Assembly: GCF_014466955.1 (NCBI RefSeq)
Contig: NZ_AP023396.1
Coordinates: forward strand, 930,001-994,000
Length of the DNA: 64,000 nt
DNA from: Nocardia wallacei
Lineage (GTDB): Bacteria; Actinomycetota; Actinomycetes; Mycobacteriales; Mycobacteriaceae
Reading direction: 5' to 3'
Shown: positions 1-9,800 of the stretch, piece by piece
How the letters are laid out: each line of letters opens with the position of its first letter
Numbering within the stretch: the first letter of the stretch is position 1
The notes under the pieces: model-generated
Seen by the model: only the letters and a program-made list of their open reading frames with translations
Database searches by the model: none
What the model was told of the DNA's origin: nothing
Program-made: the position numbers and the translations under genes

Positions 1-1
1 G

Positions 2-382
2 CGCGGCTACGACTCCGAGATAGGCGGAGACGCGGTACTTTCCGGCGGTGAGGCCCAGCGGCTGTCGATCGCCCGCACACTGCTGGCCGACACTCCGGTG
101 CTGGTGCTGGACGAGGCCACCGCCTTCGCCGACCCCGAATCCGAGGCCGCGGTGCAGGACGCGCTCGCGGTTCTCGTCGCCGACCGGACGGTGCTGGTGA
201 TCGCGCACCGCCTGCACACGATCACCGGCGTCGACCGGATTCTGGTGCTGGAGAACGGCGTCGTGGTCGAGAGTGGCGACCATCCGGCACTGTCCCGCGC
301 GGGCGGGCTCTACCAGCGGCTGTGGGAGACGAACGAGGCTTCCATGCACGCGATCCAGCTCGTCGAGGGGGAGATCCGATGA
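2..382 (+). CDS. ABC transporter ATP-binding/permease, 3' end (IrtA-like), partial
   Basis: This is the C-terminal part of an exporter-fold ABC protein whose start lies outside the window. The visible 126 residues hold the ABC signature LSGGE, the Walker B segment VLVLDEAT and an H-loop histidine (IAHRL), so only the nucleotide-binding domain is present. Its stop overlaps the start of the next ABC half-transporter by four bases (ATGA), which implies translational coupling and a heterodimer. Next to a siderophore-interacting reductase and NRPS genes, the likely role is inward transport of ferric siderophore, as for mycobacterial IrtAB or YbtPQ. That role is inferred from context. The family call (ABC half-transporter) is secure. 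Confidence 0.88.
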   Translation, partial: RGYDSEIGGDAVLSGGEAQRLSIARTLLADTPVLVLDEATAFADPESEAAVQDALAVLVADRTVLVIAHRLHTITGVDRILVLENGVVVESGDHPALSRAGGLYQRLWETNEASMHAIQLVEGEIR

Positions 383-2109
383 TCACCAAGGTCTTTGCGC
401 TCGTCCCGGCGGAGCTGCGCCGCCACATTCCGCGGTATCTGGCGCTGATCGGCGGCCTGTCGCTCGGGCAGATCGCGGCCTACCTGCTGCTGATTCCGCT
501 GCTGCAGGCCCTGTTCGACGGCGACCTGGGCAGCGCGTGGCGGTGGGCGGCCTGGATGGCGGTCGCCGTGGCCGCCGCGTCGGCGTTCTCGTTCCTGGTG
601 TCGATGGTCGGCCTGCGCATCGGCGTGGGCATGCTGCGCGGGGTGCAGACCCGGCTCGGCGACCATCTGAGCAGCTTGCCGCTGGGGTGGTTCGCCACCG
701 CCAACGCCGGGTCGATCTCGAAGATCATCGTGGGCGGTGTGCGCGAGATCCTCGGTGTCGTCTCCTATTTGGTGGCACCGGTGGTGACGGCGGTGATCGT
801 GCCGGTGGGCGTCGCGATCGGGGTGGCGTTCATCGACTGGCGGATCGCGCTCACCATGCTGATCAGCCTGCCGGTGCTGCTGGTGGTGAGCCGGTGGGCG
901 AACAACAGCTTCTCCCGCTCGAACGAACGGATGCACGAGGCCGCGGCCGAATCCAACGCCCGCGTGGTCGAATTCGCGCAGGCGCAGCCGGTGCTGCGGG
1001 CCTTCGGCGCGGTCGGCGACGGCAACCGCAAGCTCACCGAGGCGCTGCGCGCGCAGCAGCAGGCATCGAACCGGCTGCTGTTCGCGAGCGTGCCCGGGCT
1101 GATGGTGTTCGCGCTGTGCGTGCAGGCGGTCTTCTTGATCCTGGTGTCGGTGGTCGTCGCCCGCGGCACCGGTGGGCAGCTGGCCGTGCCCGCCGCCATC
1201 GCGCTGATCGCGGTGAGCGCCCGGTTCATCGAGCCGATCAACCGGGCGGCGCAGCTGAGCAACGCGCTGCGCAGCGCCGCCGACGCCGCCGGGCGGATCA
1301 CCGACTTCCTCGCGGTGCGCGATCTCGGGGAGGCGGTCGAGCCCGTCGAGCCCGGAGCGCCGGAGATCGTGTTCACCGACGTCGAGTTCGGTTACCGCGC
1401 GGGCGAGAAGGTCATCGACGGTGCGTCTTTCACGGTGCCGAGCGGTACCACGACCGCGATCGTCGGCCCCTCCGGCAGTGGCAAGACGACGCTGTTGCGG
1501 CTGGCGTCGCGCTTCTACGACGTCGATGGGGGCCGGATCACGGTGGGCGGTCACGACGTTCGCGCGCAACCGTCGGAAACGCTGCTGCGCCAAGTGTCCC
1601 TGGTGTTCCAGGACGTGTACCTGTTCAACCAGACCATCGAGGAGAACATCCGCATCGGCCGTCCCGACGCGACGCCGGAGGAGGTGCGCCGCGCCGCCGA
1701 GATGGCCCGGGTGGACGAGATCGTCGACCGCCTGCCCGACGGCTGGAACTCCACCGTCGGCGAGGGGGGCGCTGCACTGTCCGGCGGTGAGCGCCAACGT
1801 GTTTCGATCGCCCGCGCCCTGCTGAAGGACGCCCCGATCGTCCTGCTGGACGAGGCCACCAGCGCCCTGGACCCGCACAGCGAGGCCGTCGTGGTCCGCG
1901 GCATCCACGAACTCACCCAGGGTAAAACCGTCGTCGTGGTAGCCCACCGCCTGGCAACCATCCGCCACGCCGACCAAATCCTGTTCGTGGAGGGCGGCCG
2001 AATCATCGAAAGCGGCACCCACCCCGAACTCCTCGCCCGAGGCGGCCGCTACGCCGAATTCTGGAACGAACGCTCCCGAGCAACCGGCTGGCACCTGTCC
2101 CCGGCATAG
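379..2109 (+). CDS. ABC half-transporter, IrtB-like siderophore importer subunit
   Basis: A 576-residue membrane-spanning ATPase. The N-terminal 310 or so residues are hydrophobic and fit a six-helix exporter-type domain; the C-terminal domain has Walker [10 protein letters not shown] near residue 363, signature LSGGERQR near 467 and Walker [13 protein letters not shown] near 490. The ATG at 379 was chosen because it overlaps the upstream stop (ATGA) and matches the family N-terminus [13 protein letters not shown]; an in-frame earlier start at 322 would lie inside the previous gene. IrtB/YbtQ proteins have the same build and take up Fe-siderophore despite the exporter fold. The siderophore role is inferred from the neighbouring reductase and NRPS genes. 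Confidence 0.9.
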   Translation: MITKVFALVPAELRRHIPRYLALIGGLSLGQIAAYLLLIPLLQALFDGDLGSAWRWAAWMAVAVAAASAFSFLVSMVGLRIGVGMLRGVQTRLGDHLSSLPLGWFATANAGSISKIIVGGVREILGVVSYLVAPVVTAVIVPVGVAIGVAFIDWRIALTMLISLPVLLVVSRWANNSFSRSNERMHEAAAESNARVVEFAQAQPVLRAFGAVGDGNRKLTEALRAQQQASNRLLFASVPGLMVFALCVQAVFLILVSVVVARGTGGQLAVPAAIALIAVSARFIEPINRAAQLSNALRSAADAAGRITDFLAVRDLGEAVEPVEPGAPEIVFTDVEFGYRAGEKVIDGASFTVPSGTTTAIVGPSGSGKTTLLRLASRFYDVDGGRITVGGHDVRAQPSETLLRQVSLVFQDVYLFNQTIEENIRIGRPDATPEEVRRAAEMARVDEIVDRLPDGWNSTVGEGGAALSGGERQRVSIARALLKDAPIVLLDEATSALDPHSEAVVVRGIHELTQGKTVVVVAHRLATIRHADQILFVEGGRIIESGTHPELLARGGRYAEFWNERSRATGWHLSPA

Positions 2110-2127
2110 GCACGAACGGGTTGGCGG

Positions 2128-2304
2128 TCAGAGGCGGTCCGGCCGATCCGTCTTCGCGTCGAACCAGTCGAGGACGGTTTCGCGGGTCAGTTCGCGAATG
2201 ATGACGACGGCGAGCACGATGCCGACGGAACCGGCGAAAGCGCCGCTGAACAGGGCGAAGAGGCGACTCCGCGTAGCCTCTTGCCCAAGACAACCTCCCG
2301 GCAC
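2128..2304 (-). CDS. Possible small single-pass membrane protein
   Basis: A 58-codon frame from GTG 2304 ends in TGA at 2130-2128. Its middle, FALFSGAFAGSVGIVLAVVII, is a convincing transmembrane helix, followed by a charged tail (RELTRETVLDWFDAKTDR). No strong ribosome-binding site precedes the GTG, and the frame abuts the decayed acetyltransferase upstream, so it could be a real small protein or part of the same decayed segment. I do not recognise a family. Confidence 0.35.
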   Translation of the reverse strand: MPGGCLGQEATRSRLFALFSGAFAGSVGIVLAVVIIRELTRETVLDWFDAKTDRPDRL

Positions 2305-2314
2305 CCGTCGTCCG

Positions 2315-2490
2315 TCACGTCGCCCGGATGGCCTCGAATCCGGCCCCGGCGGCCCAGTACGTGACCGCCTCGATCAACGCGTCGCTGATACCCCGTCCAC
2401 GTGCGGCGGGGTGTACTCACAGGGAGATCAGTTCGGCGGAGGCGCCATCCGGGCCCGAAATTCCACTGGCCAGGGTGGCGGAGTTCGGTC
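2315..2490 (-). pseudogene. Decayed GNAT acetyltransferase fragment
   Basis: On the minus strand one frame reads SGPDGASAELISL-stop-VHPAARGRGISDALIEAV, then TYWAAGAGFEAIRAT and a stop. This is the acetyl-CoA binding motif A of a GNAT enzyme (RGRGIS, R-x-x-G-x-G type) with the usual tryptophan codon of LWV replaced by TGA at 2419-2417. After the stop at 2317-2315 the expected C-terminus (REVVLGKRL-like) reappears in another frame near 2290, so at least one nonsense and one frameshift change are present. No complete N-terminal half is found. It is a remnant, not a working gene. Confidence 0.6.
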
Positions 2491-2537
2491 TGCTCGACAA
2501 TCGGATTATGGGCCGGGGTCTCGCGGAACGATGGGGG

Positions 2538-3236
2538 CTATTTCCAATACGCGCGGCCCGCGACATTTTCCTTGGGCAGCTTGGATTTCAGGGACTTGAG
2601 GATGGCGCGGGTGGTGGCGGCGTCGCAGGCGGCCCAGCCGAAGGCGTTCGGGTCGCAGGTTACGTTCTCGGCGGCTTGGCGGAGTAGTTGGCCGTAATTG
2701 ACGCGTTCGACCCAGGTGACCTCGGTTTTGCGGCCGGAGCGGACGGGGAGGGTGCGGTCGGATTCGTATTGCCATTCGAGCCAGACCCGGGCGGGGGTGT
2801 CGCCGATGGCGTCGAGGAGGGAGTTGACGGCGGGGAGGGAGGCCGTGTCGCCGAAGATGACGAACTCGGCGGGAATCGGCTCGGGGACAGCGAATTTGGA
2901 ACCCATCACCGTCGCGTCGATGACGTCGCCGACCGCTGCCCGCTCCGCCCACCGGGAGGCGGGCCCGCCGTGCAGGGCGAACTCGATGTCGAACGTGTCT
3001 CCGGCCGGATCAGGGTCGACGAGGGTGTAGCCGCGCTGCAGCAGGTTGCCCTTCTCGTCGGGAAACCAGATGCGAATCCACTGGGTGGGGTGCACCGGAT
3101 GGTCGGCCAGCAGGCCGCCGCCGGTGAAGCCCAGCCGCAGGTAGTTGTCGCTGACGCGGTCCACGGACGTGACGGTGAGCCGGTAGTCGTCGGCACGCAG
3201 TGCCTTCAGGACGAATCCGTTGAAACCTTTTCCCAT
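2538..3236 (-). CDS. Siderophore-interacting protein (FAD/NAD(P)H ferric-siderophore reductase)
   Basis: A 232-residue cytosolic flavoprotein of the ViuB/YqjH SIP family. The N-terminal half is a FAD-binding barrel with the flavin motif RGYTL (residues 68-72), and the C-terminal half (EFVIFGDTASLPAVNSLLDAI) is the NAD(P)H-binding lobe. These enzymes reduce Fe(III) in imported siderophore to release iron; in mycobacterial IrtA the same domain is fused to the importer, here it is separate. The gene is transcribed away from the NRPS genes from a shared 128-bp spacer carrying two iron boxes, one of which (3241-3259) lies immediately before its ATG. Iron repression is therefore likely. Confidence 0.9.
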   Translation of the reverse strand: MGKGFNGFVLKALRADDYRLTVTSVDRVSDNYLRLGFTGGGLLADHPVHPTQWIRIWFPDEKGNLLQRGYTLVDPDPAGDTFDIEFALHGGPASRWAERAAVGDVIDATVMGSKFAVPEPIPAEFVIFGDTASLPAVNSLLDAIGDTPARVWLEWQYESDRTLPVRSGRKTEVTWVERVNYGQLLRQAAENVTCDPNAFGWAACDAATTRAILKSLKSKLPKENVAGRAYWK

Positions 3237-3240
3237 ATGG

Positions 3241-3259
3241 TTAGGTTAGCCAAACCACA
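3241..3259. promoter_or_regulatory. IdeR/DtxR-type iron box upstream of the reductase
   Basis: TTAGGTTAGCCAAACCACA matches 15 of 19 positions of the consensus TTAGGTTAGGCTAACCTAA. It starts five bases before the reductase start codon on the minus strand, a position where bound repressor would block transcription. Confidence 0.78.
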
Positions 3260-3303
3260 TACCTTCGTCGCGGCGGGAGCTTGTACGTTACTATGCGAAG
3301 AGG

Positions 3304-3322
3304 TTAGGCAAGCCTAGCCTAC
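3304..3322. promoter_or_regulatory. IdeR/DtxR-type iron box upstream of the NRPS operon
   Basis: TTAGGCAAGCCTAGCCTAC matches 14 of 19 positions of the IdeR consensus. It lies 42 bases before the first NRPS start and just downstream of a TACTAT -10-like hexamer at 3289-3294, so binding would repress the NRPS genes under iron sufficiency. Confidence 0.75.
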
Positions 3323-3364
3323 GCGGTGTGATGAAGGCTGGATTCTCGGCCGGTGAGGAGTCTG

Positions 3365-6300
3365 ATGCTCGGCAAGGCTGACGTGCGAAACATTGTGGCA
3401 GCGGAGCTCGGAGTGCATCCCGAATCGATCGGCTACGAGGACGACCTGGTCAGCCTGGGCATGCACTCGATGATGCTGATGCAACTGGCCGCCCGCTGGC
3501 GCAAGCAGGGGCACGAGGTCCGCAGCTCCGAACTGGCCCTGCAGCCGACGATCGCCGCGTGGGCCGAGCTGCTGTCGGGCCAGGTCGAACCCGAGCCGCC
3601 CGCACCCGCGCCCACCCCCGCCGAGATCACCGACGGCGACGAATTCCCGCTCGCCACAATGCAGCACGCGTACTGGGTCGGCCGCCGTCAGGACCAGCGA
3701 CTGGGCGGCGTCGCGGCGCACCTGTACGTCGAGTTCGACGGGCACGGCGTGCGCGGCGACCGGATGCGGCGCGCGGTCGAGCGGCTGGTGCGCAGGCATC
3801 CGCAGCTGCGCGTGCAGTTCACCGACAGCGGTACCCAGCGGGTGCTGCCCGAACCGTTGCGTCCGGTCTTCCATCTCGTCGATCTCACCGCCGAATCCGA
3901 CGGCGGCCGAACCGAACTCGAGCGGATCCGGCAGGAGAAGAGCCACCAGCGGATGGACGTCGACGCGGCGCAGGTCGTCGACATCACCCTCACCCTGCTG
4001 CCCGATGGCCGTCATCGCGTGCACGTCGATGTCGACATGCTGGCCGGTGACGCGCTGAGCTACCGCAGAATCCTGGACGACCTCGCCACCCTGTACGAAA
4101 CCGACGCCGACGCAACCGATTCCATCGGCTACACCTTCCGCGAGTACCTGTCGGACAAGCAGCGCACCGCCGCCGACAACTCCGCCGCGAAAGCGTGGTG
4201 GGACAGCCGCCTCCGGCAGCTGCCCGACATCCCGTCGCTGCCGGTGCTGCCGGAGAGCGAGCGCGCCGATCCGGCGCGCAGCATCCGCCTGCACCACTGG
4301 TTCTCCCCGGAGGCGAAGGCACAGCTCAACAAGGTCGCGCACGGCCACGGCGTGACTCCCGCGGTGGCGCTCGCGACCGTGTTCGCCGAGTCTATCGCCC
4401 GCTGGTCCGCGCGGCAGCGGTTCCTGCTGAACGTACCGCTGTTCGACCGGGAGCCGCTGCACGACGACATCGACCGCGTGGTGGGCGACTTCACCAACTC
4501 GGTTCTGGTGGACGTCGACGCGCGCGAACCGGAGTCGATGGTCGCCCGCGCCAAGCGTCTGCAGCGCGAATTGCACACCTGCGCAGCGCATTCCACCTAC
4601 GAGGGCCTCGACGTGCTGCGCGATCTGGGCCGATTGCGCGGCGCCCCGGTCACCCCGTCGGTGGTGTTCACCTCCGGCCTCGACCTCGGCGAGCTGTTCT
4701 CCGACCGGGTGACCCGGATCTTCGGCGAGCCGGTGTGGATTCTGTCGCAGGGACCGCAGGTAGACCTGGACGCCCAGGTGGTCGAGCTGGCCGGTGGCCT
4801 GATGGTGAACTGGGACGTACGCCGCGACGCCATGCCCGCCGGTGTGGTCGAGGCCATGTTCGCCGAATTCCGGCGGCTGCTGCTGACCCTGGTGGAGCCG
4901 GGCGCCGACTGGCAGGCGCCGCTGTCGATCGCGCTGCCCGAGGAGCAGCGGGCGGTGCGCGACGCGGTGAACGCCACCGATCGCGACCTCGGCGACCGCA
5001 ACCTGCACGACGCGTTCTTCGCACTGGCCGAACAGGATCCGGACCGCACGGCGCTGCGCTGGCGCGACGGCGGCGCCCAGACCTACGGCGAGCTGGCGGG
5101 CCGGGCGCTGGCGGTCGGCCTGGCGCTGACCGACGCGGGCGTGCGGCCGGGCGACACCGTCGCGGTCGTGATCGCCAAGGGCCACCGGCAGATTCCGGCC
5201 GTGCTGGGCGTGCTCGCCGCGGGCGCGACGTATGTCCCCATCGGGACCGGGCAGCCGCAGGCCCGCCGCGACCGGATCCTGGCGCGTGCGGGCGCGCGGG
5301 TCGCCCTGGTCGACGACGGCATCGAACTGCCCGCGGATGTCACCGCGATTCCGCTGGAGCGGGCCCTGACCGGACCGCGCCTGGAGCGGGCGCACAGCTG
5401 CGCGCCCGCGGCGCACGCGTACGTGCTGTTCACCTCCGGCTCCACCGGCGAGCCCAAGGGCGTCGAGGTGAGCCACCGCGCCGCCGCCAACACCGTCGAT
5501 GCCATCGCCACCCACTTCGGCCTCGGCCCCGACGACCGGCTGATCGGACTGTCCTCGCTGGAGTTCGACCTGTCGGTGTTCGACATCTTCGGCGCCCTGT
5601 CCCTGGGCGGCGCTCTGGTCTGCGTGGACGCCGACACCGAGCGCGACGCGGCGGCCTGGGCGGCGCTGATCGCCGAAACCGGTGTCACCGTGCTCAATTG
5701 CGCCCCGGGCCTGATCGGCATGCTCCTCGACACCGCCACCGCCGCACAACTGCGCTCGATGCGCGTGGTGATCACCGGCGGTGATCGGGTGAATACCGTA
5801 CTGGGACAGCGTTTCCGGACGCTGGTGCCGGGCCTGCGCTTCGCCGGGCTGGGCGGCACCACCGAGACCGCCATCCACTCCACCGTCTGCGAGGTGACCG
5901 ACGACTTCCCCGCCGAGTGGGCCGCCGTGCCCTACGGCACCCCCCTCGCGAACGTGCGGATGCGCGTGGTCAACGAGCGCGGCGAGGACTGCCCGGACTG
6001 GGTCGTCGGCGAATTGTGGATCGGCGGAACGAGTGTCGCCGACGGCTACCGCGGCGACCCGGAGCGGACCGCGCAGCGCTTCGTCGAGGTCGACGGCGTG
6101 CGCTGGTACCGCACCGGCGACCTGGCCCGGTACCTGCCCGACGGCACGGTGGACTTCCTGGGCCGCGCCGACCATCAGGTGAAGATTCGCGGCTACCGGG
6201 TGGAACTGGGCGAGGTGGAGTCGGCGCTGACCGCGCTGCCGCAGGTGCGCGAGGCCGTGGCGCTGGTTACCGATTCCGGTCGACTGGTGGCGGCCGTGAC

Positions 6301-6790
6301 CGCCGAGGGCACCGTCGATTTCGCGGCGGCGCTGCGAGATACGTTGCCCGCGCACATGATCCCCGAGTCCGTCCAGGTCTTGGACGCTATCCCGCTGACC
6401 GCCAACGGCAAACTCGACCGTGCGGCGATCCGCCGACGGATCGATAGCGAGATCGTCCGCGACACCTACGTCGCCCCCGGCAACGAGACCGAGGCGGCGG
6501 TGGCCTACATCGCCGCCCAGATCCTCGGTGTCGAGCGGGTCGGCGTCGAGACCGACTTCTTCGAGATCGGCGGCAACTCGATCCTGGCCACCACCCTCAC
6601 CGCCAAGGTGCGCGGACTGCTCCAAGTCGAGAAGTTCGGTGTCACAGAGGTTTTCGAGGGGCGCACGGTCCGCCGGATCACCGCCGCGCTGCTCGCGTCG
6701 GAGACCACGCCCGGCCGGTTGGCGCAGGTGTCACGGATCCTGCTGGAGCTCGCCGAGGTGAGCGTGCCCGAACCGGCGCCCGCGAGCTGA
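3365..6790 (+). CDS. NRPS, ArCP-Cy-A-PCP (MbtB/NbtF-like, aryl-oxazoline module)
   Basis: A 1141-residue synthetase. An N-terminal carrier domain (serine 35 in LGMHSMM) should receive an aryl starter such as salicylate. It is followed by a heterocyclization domain with the Cy signature DMLAGDALS (residues 224-232), an adenylation domain ([11 protein letters not shown] near 688) and a carrier domain (serine 1072 in GGNSI). By eye the ten-residue specificity pocket reads D-L-F-N-I-G-L-I-H-K, close to the threonine code DFWNIGMVHK, so the product is probably an aryl methyl-oxazoline. There is no thioesterase or oxidase domain. ATG 3365 was chosen over in-frame GTG 3353 because GAGGAG sits four bases before it. 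The gene is the first after the iron box and matches the architecture of MbtB in mycobactin assembly. Confidence 0.93.
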   Translation: MLGKADVRNIVAAELGVHPESIGYEDDLVSLGMHSMMLMQLAARWRKQGHEVRSSELALQPTIAAWAELLSGQVEPEPPAPAPTPAEITDGDEFPLATMQHAYWVGRRQDQRLGGVAAHLYVEFDGHGVRGDRMRRAVERLVRRHPQLRVQFTDSGTQRVLPEPLRPVFHLVDLTAESDGGRTELERIRQEKSHQRMDVDAAQVVDITLTLLPDGRHRVHVDVDMLAGDALSYRRILDDLATLYETDADATDSIGYTFREYLSDKQRTAADNSAAKAWWDSRLRQLPDIPSLPVLPESERADPARSIRLHHWFSPEAKAQLNKVAHGHGVTPAVALATVFAESIARWSARQRFLLNVPLFDREPLHDDIDRVVGDFTNSVLVDVDAREPESMVARAKRLQRELHTCAAHSTYEGLDVLRDLGRLRGAPVTPSVVFTSGLDLGELFSDRVTRIFGEPVWILSQGPQVDLDAQVVELAGGLMVNWDVRRDAMPAGVVEAMFAEFRRLLLTLVEPGADWQAPLSIALPEEQRAVRDAVNATDRDLGDRNLHDAFFALAEQDPDRTALRWRDGGAQTYGELAGRALAVGLALTDAGVRPGDTVAVVIAKGHRQIPAVLGVLAAGATYVPIGTGQPQARRDRILARAGARVALVDDGIELPADVTAIPLERALTGPRLERAHSCAPAAHAYVLFTSGSTGEPKGVEVSHRAAANTVDAIATHFGLGPDDRLIGLSSLEFDLSVFDIFGALSLGGALVCVDADTERDAAAWAALIAETGVTVLNCAPGLIGMLLDTATAAQLRSMRVVITGGDRVNTVLGQRFRTLVPGLRFAGLGGTTETAIHSTVCEVTDDFPAEWAAVPYGTPLANVRMRVVNERGEDCPDWVVGELWIGGTSVADGYRGDPERTAQRFVEVDGVRWYRTGDLARYLPDGTVDFLGRADHQVKIRGYRVELGEVESALTALPQVREAVALVTDSGRLVAAVTAEGTVDFAAALRDTLPAHMIPESVQVLDAIPLTANGKLDRAAIRRRIDSEIVRDTYVAPGNETEAAVAYIAAQILGVERVGVETDFFEIGGNSILATTLTAKVRGLLQVEKFGVTEVFEGRTVRRITAALLASETTPGRLAQVSRILLELAEVSVPEPAPAS

Positions 6791-6836
6791 GCCGCGCCAA
6801 CCGCCGTCATTCGCCGTACACAGATTGGTTCGATAG

Positions 6837-9800
6837 ATGCGTTCGCTGGAAGACCTGCAGGTAGCGATGGCGGCTCGGCTCGCCCAGGAGGGGCTGGCCA
6901 CCACCGCGACGGTGCCGGTGCGCCGGGATCCGGCCCGCGCGCCACTGTCGTTCGGGCAGCGGTACGTCTGGGCGCATCAGCAGATCGCCCCCGACAGCGC
7001 GGCCTACAACCTTTGTCTCGCACTGACTTTCGAGGGCGACGTGGATGCGGCCGCGCTGCGGGAGGCGTTCACGGCGCTGGTCCGACGGCACGAGGTGCTG
7101 CGCACGACCTATCACACGGATGAGAACGGCGAGCCGTACCAGCGGATTCACCGGGACCTGCCGCCGCGGCTGACCGATGTGGACCTGACCGGCGCGGCGG
7201 ACGCCGACGACCGCCTGGCCGAACTGGTCGGCGCGGCCGCCCGGGAAACCTACGACCTGACCGCCGAATCGTCGCTGCGCGTCCTGTTCGCGCGCGTGCA
7301 TGCCACGAAACTCGTTGCCGTGGTGTCGATCCAGCACATCGCCTGGGACGGCATGACGCTGCCCGCGCTGTCGCGGGACGTGGAGAACTTCTATCGGCAG
7401 GCGCTGACCGGTCCCGTCACGGTGGAGCCGCTGGCGCTGCAGGTGGCCGACTTCGCCGAATGGGAACAGGACCGCTTCCACGCCGAGGACCAGACCGAGG
7501 ACATCCGGTTCTGGGAGAGCCGATTCGACGGCGAGGTTCCCGAACTCCAGCTGCCCTACGACCGCCGTCCGATCGCGGTGTCCGAGCGCGGCGACCGCGC
7601 CGACCGGCCGCTGAGCGACCGGGCCGACGCCAATCTGCGGAGACTGACCGCCGAACTGCGCACCACCCCGTTCTCGGTGTTCCTCGCCGCCTACCACCTG
7701 GCGCTGCGGCAGCTGACCGGCCGCCGGGACATGGTCATCGGCACCACGGTCGCCAACCGCGAGGAAGCCGGGATGGAGCTGCTCATCGGCAATCTCAGCA
7801 ATATGCTGCCGCTGTATCTCACCGGTACGGCGGGGACCTTCGCCGAACTGGTCGAGCAGGTGCGGTCGGTGACGACGGAGGCGTTCCGGCACAAGCACTT
7901 CCCGCAGGAGGAGATCGTCCGGGCGGTGAACCGGGCCACCGGGAACGTCGGTTCCAGACTGTTCGACACCATGGTGCTGTTCCTGCATCAGAAGATCGAC
8001 GGCCCGCAGCTGCCGGGCGTCACCACGAGCTGGGAACTGGTGGACAATGGCGGCGCGCTGCTGCCCCTGGTGGTCGAGACGTTCATGCACGACGACCGCA
8101 CCGACGTCCAGATCACCTATCGCACCGACGTTTTCGACGCCGAGACCATCGCCCGCCTGCACGAGTATATCGACCGCATACTGGCCGAGGCCGCCGCCGC
8201 ACGCCCGGTGCCCGAACTGCTCACCCTCTCCGACATCGACCGCGCGCACCTGGACGAGTGGTCGCACGGCACGGTCGTGGCGATCGAACGGGACACCGTC
8301 GACGCCATGATCCGGCATTCCGCCGAGCGCTATCCCGAGCGGACGGCCGTCGTCTTCGGCGACACCGAGCTGAGTTACGCCGAATTCGATTCGAGCGTCA
8401 ACAAACTCGCGCGCCTGCTGCTCGCGCGCGGTGTCCGCAACGGTGACGCGGTCGCCGTCTACGCCGAGCGCAGTGAACGACTGCCGATCGCCTTCGCCGC
8501 GGTGGTGCGGGCGGGCGCGGTGTACTTCCCCGTCGATCCCGCCTACCCGGCCGACCGCGTGGCGTACATGTTCGGCGACGCTCGCCCGACCCTGGTGATC
8601 CGGGCCGCGCGGCAGTCGCTCGGCATCGAGCCGGATATTCCGGTGGTGGATCTCGACGCTCCCGAGGTCGTGGAAGAACTTGCCGCGCTGGATGACTCGG
8701 TACTCGCCGAGACCGAACGCAGCCGGCCGATCCATCCCCTGGACGCCGCCTATCTGCTGTACACCTCCGGCACGACCGGCCGCCCCAAGGGTGTGGTGAT
8801 CCACCACCGCGGCGTGACCAACCACGTCCAGTGGATGCGGGACTACCTCGAGTTCGGCGCGGAGCGCATTCTGCAGAAGGCGCCCATCGGATTCGACGTA
8901 TCGGTATTCGAACTGGTCAACGCGCTGTGCACGGGATCCGCGACGGTGCTGCCGCCGCCGGAGTGGTGGCAGGCCGACGTGGAGGCGCTGGCCGACATCA
9001 TCCACCGCCACCGGATCACCCAGATCTCGTTGGTGCCCAGCGTCGTTCGCGCGTTCATCGACGCCGGTCCCGACCCGGCCCGGTTGCAGTCCATGCGCTA
9101 CGTGTACCTCGGCGGCGAATCCGTGCCTCCGGCACTGGTGGAGGAGTCGAGCCGGTTCTTCGGCGGGACGGTGCTGGGCCTGTACGGCCCGACCGAGGGC
9201 TCGATGGACCTCATGCACGAGGACTTCGCCGACACCGCCGAGCGCGACGAACTGCAGTCCGCGCTGATCGGGCGGCCGGAATGGAATTCGTCGGTGTACG
9301 TGCTGGACGAGCAGTTGCGGCAGGTGCCGCCCGGCGTGGTCGGCGAGCTGTATCTCGGTGGCGTGCAGCTGGCCCGGGGTTATCATCGGCGGCCGGATCT
9401 GACCGCCACCGCCTTCGTGGCGTGCCCGTTCGCCGCGACGCCGGGTGCCCGCATGTACCGCACCGGCGATATCGTGCGCTGGAATTCCCGTGGACGGATG
9501 GAGTATCTGGGCCGCGTGGACGACCAGGTGAAGATTCGCGGCCACCGGATCGAGCTCGGTGAGATCGGCACGGTGCTGCGGCGGCTGTCGGGCATCGCGT
9601 CCGCCGCGGCCGTCACGGTGCAGCAGAGCGGTGGCCCCGCGCTGGTGGCCTACTATGTGCCCGAACAGGATTCGGCGTACTCGTCCGATGCCGACCGGAT
9701 CAGGGCCGAGCTGGCCGAGCGACTCCCCGAGTACATGATCCCCTCGGCGCTGGTGCGGCTGGACGCGCTGCCGCTGACGGCCAACGGCAAACTGGACCGG

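Noticed and set aside
3314..6625. Long open frame (1103 codons) antisense to the first NRPS
   Set aside because: It is the mirror of high-GC codon bias in the real gene; the translation is low-complexity G/D/H/R-rich with no domain.
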